Origin: Chlorobiaceae bacterium
Lineage (GTDB): Bacteria > Bacteroidota > Chlorobiia > Chlorobiales > Chlorobiaceae
Length of the DNA stretch: 41,182 nucleotides
Assembly: GCA_012972835.1 (NCBI GenBank)
Contig: JABDHK010000053.1
Location: 1-41,182, forward strand
Direction: 5' to 3'
Part shown: in pieces, positions 36,001 to 41,182 of the stretch
Numbering within the stretch: the first letter of the stretch is position 1
Layout of the letters: the number at the start of each line of letters is the position of its first letter
Notes under the pieces: generated by a model
What the model saw: the letters and a program-made list of their open reading frames with translations, nothing else
The model's database searches: none
What the model was told of the DNA's origin: nothing
Program-made: the position numbers and the translations under genes

Positions 36001-36643
36001 GAGCGATGTTGGGAATCAGCCCGTCAATAACAAGAGGGTTATTCTGAACTCGATCCCATGTTGCTCCCGGCATGATAGTTGAAACACGCTCGTGTAGTTC
36101 AGCTGTTCGACCCTCTTTTTCGATCATGCGTTCGAAGGCGGCAACCTTAAGGTTTCTGGAGTATCCAGCCCACTGGAGCACCTTAAAGTAGAGTACCGTA
36201 GAGACATCTTCCATCGTTGCCCCAGCAAGCATTTCACTTGCAAGATCAAGCATGACGACAGCCGCCGGGAATTGTTTTGCGACCGTATTGAGAAGCGCCT
36301 TTGTCTGCGGCTTATTGAGCCGATCATAGAGATAATTGATGAACGGAGTGCCGTTAATGGTACATTTATCATCAAAAGCCAAGCCGAGATACTTGGTAAA
36401 TGAGCTTTTACCTGAACCGTAAAATCCTGATACCCAGACACCTACCTCATTCTCTCCACCCGTCTCCATCGCAAGTTGCATACGATCAAGTAACTTGCGA
36501 AACTGCTCTTCAATACTTTCGGTAACCACGTATTCTGAGATCTCAGCCCTTAGTCTCTCTTCTTGAGATACGCTATAGGTGATAACCTTCTCTATATTTC
36601 GGTAGATGTCCTTACTTGGGTCGAAGAGTGATCGGATGGTCAT
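33011..36643 (-). CDS. brxC: BREX P-loop ATPase BrxC
   Basis: BrxC is the large ATPase of BREX (PglY-related, DUF499-like), required for defence. The 1,210-residue product has Walker A GFYGSGKSS (73-81) and Walker B IIFIIDEVGQYV (259-270) in an ORC/Cdc6-like N-terminal ATPase domain. It also has an FPIQIDLESSDIKEICYRRL segment typical of the family, and a long helical C-terminus with coiled-coil character (for example KSTKEAAKLSRS). Its start lies 20 bases after the brxB stop. The length matches BrxC of type 1 systems (about 1,200 residues). Confidence 0.94.
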   Translation of the reverse strand: MTIRSLFDPSKDIYRNIEKVITYSVSQEERLRAEISEYVVTESIEEQFRKLLDRMQLAMETGGENEVGVWVSGFYGSGKSSFTKYLGLAFDDKCTINGTPFINYLYDRLNKPQTKALLNTVAKQFPAAVVMLDLASEMLAGATMEDVSTVLYFKVLQWAGYSRNLKVAAFERMIEKEGRTAELHERVSTIMPGATWDRVQNNPLVIDGLIPNIAHEMYPALFPDTKSFSSRTDGFFQFENQRVQEMIDIVREKSGKQHIIFIIDEVGQYVADRDNLILNLDGLAKNLKRIGDGKAWIISTAQQTLTEDDPRAALNSDKLYKLKDRFPIQIDLESSDIKEICYRRLLGKSLQGEAELGKLFDAHGQALRHNTKLQDAKYYDADFSKTSFINLYPFLPAHFDILLHLLGALAKSTGGIGLRSAIKVVQDVLKGEGGSIAMADQPVGWLATTVTLYDELEKDIRRAFTSIHQAVGKVQNRFFDSPLHQDIAKSIAVLQILSNLPVSLQNVASLMHPSITAPSMLETVRKAVDELLGDVYVPLGEKGGNLVFLSEKLRDIEQERGDLALRTVDLKRISNDALRESFDPLPRVNFHTTMVVTTGLKVQSGSTITPLAGDQNPVQSIVEFVDTGDYEAAKNRMLDDSRSRSNRNIIGLLARRNNELDDMANEIYRCQRIAELHRNEPDQEVKDYCTGQVDRATKLASQLKSKIKQTLQAGSFVFRGQATAIAALDGDLLEAHKKLLMDVAGQVFDRYAEAPVRAGTDTAEKLLKVANPAAIGSSLDPLGLVQTIAGRASFTTDHKAMISIRDYIDKHGTVDGKRLIDDFSNDPFGWSPDTTRYIIAAMLMAGEIKLKVSGREVTVAGQQAIDALKTNNSFKPIGVALRDERPSIETLSRAAERLTELIGDTVFPLEQDIGKAALKNFPRFQHDYGSLAEKLSGLGLAGSDRVCTLNQDIADLLFTDASDAPQRLGAETSAIFDNLKWAHDVKRVLDNGLDDTLRNLQAHRSDIDVLPDTGVPSELRHESSEELTLLVDRLGREDFYTYSADFQSQLTRIKSLVTDAVTKLANQQTQRLTACIEDLQRLPEWKELTQEEQGIAVTRIDDLMLEVKPDLAGLKKLLARDFDINSTMEELKRSIQRQGRERLRQKVDEERAKKSTKEAAKLSRSIAVPVKIQTVSDIDLIIQQLNEIKAEFALYAELEITFAFITEAPQ

Positions 36644-36663
36644 GGTTTGATTCAGTTATCAGT

Positions 36664-37239
36664 TTAGCCGCCAACGTGGACGGAACGGTAATTGCCATCT
36701 TCAGGGTAAAAGCCAAGAAATTTTAAACGGGTCTTTCCTGTCCGAATGCCAGGGTAGAGAAAAATTGTCGACACATGGAACTGGCCATGAAGTTGGCTTT
36801 CAATCGCACCTATGCGCATAAATGGGTGAAGTGCCTCAAGGTCAGTGACTAAAAGTAAAGCATTTTTCTGTCCTTCAAGCTGTTGCAGCGAATGTTCCAG
36901 ACGCTTTAGTAACCCATTATCCGAAGATAAAATATCCGCCAATGCGTTGTTGGTTCGCGGCCAATCTAAGGGGGCTAGCTTGTCTTCCGTCACACAGAGC
37001 GACCAAAAGGGATCTTCCTTAAGCAGAGTCCATATCTGTTCTGCAATGGAAAACGTGTGGACGTCCCAACCTTCCTGATGAAGCTTTGATAACCATGCTG
37101 GCGTCTGCCGTTTTACTTCAAGTATCTGATCAGGAGAGAATACGAGGTAGTAAATAGGCTCAAAACTCGCATGACCGAGTTCTCGCCCAGATCGAATGCG
37201 CTCGCGCAGTTCGTCAAAATCAGCTTTGAGAGAGGACAT
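36664..37239 (-). CDS. brxB: BREX protein BrxB (DUF1788)
   Basis: The 191-residue protein carries the BrxB/DUF1788 signature LLVTDLEALHPFMRIGAIE and the C-terminal block LYPGIRTGKTRLKFLGFYPE followed by DGNYRSVHVGG. Its biochemical role is not settled; genetics in E. coli BREX shows it is needed for both methylation and defence. The start overlaps the 3' end of brxA by 20 bases, which implies translational coupling. Complete and of usual length. Confidence 0.93.
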   Translation of the reverse strand: MSSLKADFDELRERIRSGRELGHASFEPIYYLVFSPDQILEVKRQTPAWLSKLHQEGWDVHTFSIAEQIWTLLKEDPFWSLCVTEDKLAPLDWPRTNNALADILSSDNGLLKRLEHSLQQLEGQKNALLLVTDLEALHPFMRIGAIESQLHGQFHVSTIFLYPGIRTGKTRLKFLGFYPEDGNYRSVHVGG

Positions 37240-38008
37240 CGCAGAGGGTCTCCATGTCTTGTAGTTTCCAACTAATCCTGATCACATCACCGGCTGCCTG
37301 AATAATGAGGCTGCCCTTCAAAGAGAGTTTTTTCATCTCGGCAAGGACATCTTCTCGCGCTAAACCGAATAACTCCCAATTTTCGTTCGTAAGCAGGGCA
37401 TTATCACCAACCCCGCTAAAGTGGAGTTCATACGCGAGGTATGCTACTACAACCGATGAGATTCGAAACGGCAGAATGCTTCGACTTATACGTTGCCCAC
37501 GCTCCAGTAGCCCGTAGTCAGCGCAACAACCAGTCAGATAAGCAGAGACATGCTGCACCGTGGATTCAGACCACCGCTTCACACTCTTCCCGTCGTCGAT
37601 ACCTCGCTCAACAAATGCCCGAGCATCCTCATTGGTGATCTGCGTATAGCCACCTGCATACCGAGTCCAATAAACGTGACGTACGAAATCGCCAAGGATT
37701 GGGTTCGCTCGGCATGTAAAAACGAGCATGAGTTGGGTCAGGTCAGCAGAACAAATATTTGAAGCCAACAACTTAAGATGTGTGGCGGGGACTCCCTCTG
37801 CAACAAGGTAGCGAGGTGCGAAGCATTCAAAGACAATGTTTCGCAGCCGCCGTGCTGTGACTGCTGGAAATCGACCAGATTCTAATGCCACCTGATACAA
37901 CTGAATTGACGTCATACCGAGTGACCACAAGTCAAGTAGTGTCTTGGTTTCATTGACGAGTCCAAGGCCTGCTCCCAATTTAGTTGTGTAGGGTTTGTTT
38001 TCTGACAC
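37220..38008 (-). CDS. brxA: BREX protein BrxA (DUF1819)
   Basis: The 262-residue protein begins KPYTTKLGAGLGLVNETKTL and continues YQVALESGRFPAVTARRLRN, features of DUF1819/BrxA. Characterised BrxA is a helical, NusB-like DNA-binding protein rather than a membrane protein, despite an old annotation. In E. coli it is needed for phage defence but not for methylation. It lies 2 bases after the brxE stop and overlaps brxB by 20 bases. Confidence 0.92.
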   Translation of the reverse strand: MSENKPYTTKLGAGLGLVNETKTLLDLWSLGMTSIQLYQVALESGRFPAVTARRLRNIVFECFAPRYLVAEGVPATHLKLLASNICSADLTQLMLVFTCRANPILGDFVRHVYWTRYAGGYTQITNEDARAFVERGIDDGKSVKRWSESTVQHVSAYLTGCCADYGLLERGQRISRSILPFRISSVVVAYLAYELHFSGVGDNALLTNENWELFGLAREDVLAEMKKLSLKGSLIIQAAGDVIRISWKLQDMETLCDVLSQS

Positions 38009-38010
38009 GA

Positions 38011-38511
38011 TTAATTTACTAAATATGGATACGTTCTAATGTCCTGCAAGAACGCTGACAAGTAAGTGCCTGCTATTACCGCCAAGGTATCATGAGACTT
38101 GATATTCTTAATGTTGCCCAACGCTATTGGGCCCTCACCAGCAAGTATTTCAGTTGAGGGCATGCTGTTCAATGCGTCCAACGCTGCATCTTTGCTTTTG
38201 GTCACTTGACCAGTAAACTCTTCACCGACGGTGCTTTGCATAAGATTGTGAAGATCCTGCTCGATCTCTTCTGGCAACCGAAACAAGTGATAGCTGCCAA
38301 CGCTTAAATGTTCATCATGCAAACGTCGGGCGGCTTCAAGGACACCGTGATATTGAGCTAACTGAGAAGTTTTCGTAAAAACCGGCTCAAGAAAAAGTCT
38401 GCTTGATGTTTCATAAAAAGCTGTTGGCCACCAGGCAAAATGAGAGCGCTCTCCAAGAAAGCCGATCAAGAGCCTCATTCGCAGCAACGTTGGTAAATAC
38501 GATGCAATCAT
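38011..38511 (-). CDS. brxE: BrxE-like protein, first gene of the BREX operon
   Basis: The 166-residue frame begins MIASYLPTLLRMRLLIGFLG and carries HFAWWPTAFYETSSRLFLEP and ARRLHDEHLSVGSYHLFRLP. I recognise these as the pattern of BrxE family proteins, a small component of unknown role originally assigned to type 6 BREX. The ATG at 38511 is chosen because the family similarity starts there. An AAAAGGAG lies about 16 bases upstream, which is long, and an alternative TTG start at 38562 would add 17 residues but would bury that site. The stop is 2 bases from brxA, so it belongs to the operon. Confidence 0.65.
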   Translation of the reverse strand: MIASYLPTLLRMRLLIGFLGERSHFAWWPTAFYETSSRLFLEPVFTKTSQLAQYHGVLEAARRLHDEHLSVGSYHLFRLPEEIEQDLHNLMQSTVGEEFTGQVTKSKDAALDALNSMPSTEILAGEGPIALGNIKNIKSHDTLAVIAGTYLSAFLQDIRTYPYLVN

Positions 38512-38794
38512 TTCATTATTTGTTGAACTCCTTTTTAGGAAGACCCTTTCCTTTGACTGCAAGATTATCCGGATATTTCACCCAGCGATTCTCAGTATTT
38601 CTTTTTTATCGACAGCCGCAAAACATTGTCTAATATGAAGATAATAAATGATAAGCCTATTCCGAAAAATCTCTATTTTTTCTCTTTTGTTTTTTATTCC
38701 AAATGATGATTTAAAATGCAGACTCGCTTTTGAATAACAATTCATGCCCAAAATTAATAATAAGTCCGTCTGAGGGTATAAAACCTTTTCAACC

Positions 38795-38986
38795 TCCAAA
38801 GTATTCCTAGTAGCACGATTTCTCCGTGTCAAAAAACCTTCCTTTTTTAAGACACATTCCGCCTCCCCAGTTTCCACCTGCTTTCCTTTGCTTGCCAATG
38901 CCGAATACAAGCCCATCAAAATCACCGAAGAAAATCATTTTCTTGTCTGGTGAATGCTTGCCTATATTGTCCACAAGCCGAGATAA
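38795..38986 (+). pseudogene. umuD: Decayed 3' end of umuD
   Basis: One frame reads RVKKPSFF and later FPLLANAEYKPIKITEENHF, then LVW, a stop codon (38951-38953), and MLAYIVHKPR to a second stop at 38984-38986. This matches the C-terminal UmuD pattern (NAEY-PI-ITEE-x-F-VWG-x-x-x-YVIHKPR) with a nonsense codon at the conserved Gly. The region before NAEY probably contains another frame change. The N-terminal protease part is absent. It lies 23 bases before a umuC 5' fragment, the normal umuDC order. Confidence 0.8.
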
Positions 38987-39009
38987 CTCCGCATCCGGAG
39001 GCTTTTCAA

Positions 39010-39081
39010 ATGTTCGCCCTTGTCGACTGCAATAACTTCTTCAACGCCCATATTGTTCAATATAATCTAAAAGATTTATGA
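39010..39081 (+). pseudogene. umuC: Truncated umuC 5' fragment
   Basis: With a GGAGG ribosome binding site, this frame starts MFALVDCNNFF like UmuC, then departs to an unrelated sequence and stops after 23 codons. Its stop (TGA, 39079-39081) overlaps the ATG (39078) of the next gene in an ATGA arrangement. The fragment therefore looks like the displaced 5' end of umuC. Confidence 0.8.
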
Positions 39082-39395
39082 AAGTAACTGCTTGGAATAA
39101 TGGCTCTTACAGTACAACGGGAGCAGGCTATGGCTTTAAGATATCCTGTAAAGAAGATCGTGATAAGTATTTCAAAAGAGAGTTCTCACCGATTTGTATT
39201 GTTCTGCCAGGACAGCAAAATCCAATCAAAGTTAATATTGATAAAGATTCGTTTTGGAAGAATTGTAGGGAATTAATTTGTAAAGAAATTGGTCTTTGGC
39301 TTATTTCCCAAGGCCATTCGAAATGGACAAAAAACAGTCCACCAGTTTTTGAATTAGAATTTAAGGATTTTACCTCCTTCAAATTATTACCATAA
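39078..39395 (+). CDS. Small conserved-looking protein of unknown function between umuC repeats
   Basis: The 105-residue protein begins MKVTAWNNGSYSTTGAGYGF, followed by KISCKEDRDKYF. Later blocks are NPIKVNIDKDSFWKNCRELI and EIGLWLISQGHSKWTKNSPP. It has no signal peptide or helix-spanning segment and appears to be a compact alpha/beta protein. I have a sense of having seen similar small bacterial proteins but can give no family name or role. Its start overlaps the end of the umuC fragment by 4 bases, so it may be expressed from the SOS-type umuDC promoter region. AT content is higher than in the adjacent umuC. Confidence 0.7.
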   Translation: MKVTAWNNGSYSTTGAGYGFKISCKEDRDKYFKREFSPICIVLPGQQNPIKVNIDKDSFWKNCRELICKEIGLWLISQGHSKWTKNSPPVFELEFKDFTSFKLLP

Positions 39396-39437
39396 TCTCA
39401 GTTTTACAGGACACAGTATCTGAATAAAGGATTATTG

Positions 39438-40712
39438 ATGTTCGCCCTTGTCGACTGCAATAATTTTTACGCTTCATGCGAGCGCACCTTCAGGCCTGAG
39501 CTGCGCTTGCGCCCCGTTGTTGTTCTCTCGAACAATGACGGCTGCATCATCGCCCGCTCTGAAGAGGCCAAAGCGCTCGGTATCCAGATGGGTACGCCGG
39601 AATTCAAGTGCCGCCCACTGCTCAGGCAGCATAATGTTGCAGTCTTCTCCTCGAACTATGCGCTTTACGGCGATATGTCCTCACGGGTAATGGCAACGCT
39701 GGCCGCTCTTGCCCCAGAGATCGAAGTCTATTCCATCGATGAAGCGTTTCTCGATATGTCGAGCTTCAGCCGCTTCGACCTGCCAGACTATGCCAGGCAA
39801 ATGCGCAAGACGGTCCGCCTGCATACCGGCATTCCCGTTTGCGTCGGCATTGCGCCGACGAAAACGCTTGCCAAGATTGCCAACCGCTTAGCCAAAAAGA
39901 ACCCGCACTATCAAGGCGTCTGCGTGCTTGCAACCGCTGCAGAGATCCAGGCCGCACTTCTGCGCACCAAGGTTGAGGATATATGGGGCATCGGGCGGCA
40001 GTGGAGCAAGCTGCTGCAGGCAAAGCGCATAGAAAGCGCCGCTGACTTGGCCGCTGCATCAGCTGCTTGGGTGCGCAAGCATCTGCACATCGTCGGCGCA
40101 AGAATTCAGGCAGAGCTGCAGGGCACATCATGCCTGCCGATGGAGCTGGTGCGGCCTGCAAAGCAAAGCATCTGTACCTCGCGCTCATTTGGCCGCAACG
40201 TCAGCACGCTTGCCGAGATGCAGAAGGCAGTGGCAACATTCGCCGGCAAATGCGCCGTAAAGCTGCGCAAAGAGGATTCGCTTGCCTCATTGCTGACGGT
40301 CTTCATTGCCACCAGCCCGTTCGATGAATCAGGTTGCCGCTACTGGGGAACGCGCACGGCAGCACTGCAGTATCCGACGCAGGATTCCATAGCAATCCTG
40401 AAGGCAGCGGAAACAATTCTTGCCGGTATATTTCGTGATGGAAAAGTCTATAAAAAGGCGGGCGTTATTGTCAGCGGCATTGTGCCAAGAGCATCATGCA
40501 GCACAACGCTTTCGCTCTTTGCGGAAGCAGCACCAGCGGCAAATGCGCGCGATGCAAAGCTCATGCAGGCCATGGATGCTGTTAACCAGCGGTATGGCAG
40601 GGGAGCGGTGCATCTGGCAGCGGAAAACGCCGAGAGCTGGAAGCCGCATCAGGAGCGACTTTCCCCTCGTTACACCACGCGGTGGAGCGATATTATTGAG
40701 GTGAGGATGTGA
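39438..40712 (+). CDS. umuC: Translesion DNA polymerase V catalytic subunit UmuC
   Basis: This Y-family polymerase bypasses DNA lesions when assembled with processed UmuD. The 424-residue protein has the metal-binding Asp6 in FALVDCNNFYASCE, the YSIDEAFLD motif with Asp101-Glu102, and the helix-hairpin-helix region VEDIWGIGRQWSKLL. It also has the little-finger domain and a C-terminal DUF4113-like end (QRYGRGAVHLAAENAESWKP). All catalytic residues are present. The ATG at 39438 follows AAAGG; an in-frame TTG just before it is not needed. The usual partner umuD is present only as a remnant upstream, so this polymerase needs UmuD from elsewhere. Confidence 0.93.
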   Translation: MFALVDCNNFYASCERTFRPELRLRPVVVLSNNDGCIIARSEEAKALGIQMGTPEFKCRPLLRQHNVAVFSSNYALYGDMSSRVMATLAALAPEIEVYSIDEAFLDMSSFSRFDLPDYARQMRKTVRLHTGIPVCVGIAPTKTLAKIANRLAKKNPHYQGVCVLATAAEIQAALLRTKVEDIWGIGRQWSKLLQAKRIESAADLAAASAAWVRKHLHIVGARIQAELQGTSCLPMELVRPAKQSICTSRSFGRNVSTLAEMQKAVATFAGKCAVKLRKEDSLASLLTVFIATSPFDESGCRYWGTRTAALQYPTQDSIAILKAAETILAGIFRDGKVYKKAGVIVSGIVPRASCSTTLSLFAEAAPAANARDAKLMQAMDAVNQRYGRGAVHLAAENAESWKPHQERLSPRYTTRWSDIIEVRM

Positions 40713-41108
40713 GAGAGTTGTCTTGGTGGTATCGATTAACTTTGAGAAACATGAATTTCTTGATTGCTAATTATTTTTTATAGTTTTTGCTTTTTCCGAC
40801 ATCAAAGAAAATGCGGGTGCGGGCTTTCAGCAAATCAATACTGGACAGTATAACGCATTTTGCCAATTAAATAGGGTAACAATTAGTCTTAAAAAAGAAC
40901 CACTTTTTGCAAAAATAATTAGTAACTTTAAAGAAATCAAATGTTTGTAATAGCAAAATTTTTAATTAAGTAAAATAATTATTAGGGGTTGCTATGACAC
41001 AAAAGAAAACATTAATCGGAGTATTAGCTAGTGTTCTGTTTGGTTAGTCCTTCATTATAAATAAGAAAAAAGCTATATTGCATATAACCTATTATTACAA
41101 ATGCAATT
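40713..41108. other. AT-rich gap with gene debris and one tiny leader-like frame
   Basis: No complete gene is visible. A stretch near 40805-40880 can be read as KENAGAGFQQINTGQYNAF, a style seen in repeat-rich surface proteins, but it is broken. At 40994-41047 an ATG with an AGGGG site encodes MTQKKTLIGVLASVLFG then a stop. This looks like the beginning of a signal peptide cut short, probably a truncated exported protein. Confidence 0.45.
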
Positions 41109-41182
41109 ATGGCACGAAAAAACAAAGTTTATCAAATAAAGGCAGAGGACCGTCAGGAACTGGAATCTTTGCTCAGATCGCA
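41109..41182 (+). CDS. IS630-family transposase, N-terminal part only (window edge)
   Basis: The ATG at 41109 begins MARKNKVYQIKAEDRQELES, followed by LLRS at the window end. The AEDR-x-ELE-x-LLRS pattern is typical of the first helix of IS630-type transposases, which insert at TA dinucleotides. The rest of the gene lies outside the window, so integrity cannot be judged. No terminal inverted repeat could be confirmed from one end. Confidence 0.55.
   Translation, partial: MARKNKVYQIKAEDRQELESLLRS

Larger units (their letters stand above)
39010..39463. repeat. 26-base direct repeat of the umuC start flanking a 402-base segment
   Basis: The first 26 bases of umuC occur twice, at 39010-39035 and 39438-39463, in the same orientation and without a mismatch. 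Between them lies a 402-base segment with one small gene. The second copy starts the intact umuC. Confidence 0.9.

Noticed and set aside
38578-38925. Minus-strand open frame upstream of brxE
   Set aside because: It overlaps the umuD remnant on the other strand, lacks a plausible ribosome binding site and shows no family pattern.

Overview
The window looks like an accessory region of a bacterial chromosome. The most likely source is a green sulfur bacterium (Chlorobiaceae). That is an inference from the mix of Rpn-family nucleases, a TviB-type sugar dehydrogenase, a two-partner-secretion adhesin rich in MBG domains, kinesin-light-chain TPR proteins and multi-frameshifted mobile-gene remnants; no ribosomal or photosynthesis marker is present to prove it. 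No tRNA, rRNA or CRISPR array was seen.

Layout. (1) 1-1.7 kb: an intact Rpn-family recombination-promoting nuclease, a truncated second copy made by duplication of its 5' end, and a broken ParD-like antitoxin. (2) 1.7-8.6 kb: a UDP-sugar 6-dehydrogenase with an extra in-frame segment, then a minus-strand two-partner secretion locus. Its outer-membrane transporter (TpsB) is intact, but the adhesin (TpsA) has lost its N-terminal secretion domain. (3) 8.6-12 kb: two decayed copies of a phage portal-gene 3' end, each followed by small cargo genes, then a two-gene operon encoding a small membrane protein and a seven-repeat TPR protein. (4) 12.0-21.0 kb: a compact minus-strand phage structural module (scaffold, P22-type coat, adaptor, tail/fibre-like proteins, lysis-like genes, terminase, portal). 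It has no integrase, repressor or replication genes, and its order is a circular permutation with the break between portal and scaffold. (5) 21-24.3 kb: AT-rich DNA with a three-helix membrane protein, a basic proline-rich repeat protein, a frameshifted serine recombinase and a DUF6236 protein. (6) 24.5-38.6 kb: a complete minus-strand BREX phage-defence operon, brxE-brxA-brxB-brxC-pglX-pglZ-brxL, tightly packed with short overlaps. (7) 38.8-41.2 kb: a decayed umuD end, a short umuC 5' fragment, a small cassette-like gene, an intact umuC and the first codons of an IS630-type transposase.

How the genes fit together. The BREX operon should methylate host DNA through PglX and block phage replication with BrxC, PglZ and BrxL. 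Two features make it unusual. It carries a BrxE-like first gene, described for type 6 BREX, in an otherwise type-1-like layout. Its BrxL ends in a domain that resembles the MIT_C (phospholipase-D-like) domain of eukaryotic MITD1, where the Lon-like protease domain of canonical BrxL would be expected. The rest of the window shows repeated insertion and decay: duplicated gene ends (Rpn, portal, umuC), frameshifted recombinase and antitoxin genes, and repeat-rich genes prone to length change.
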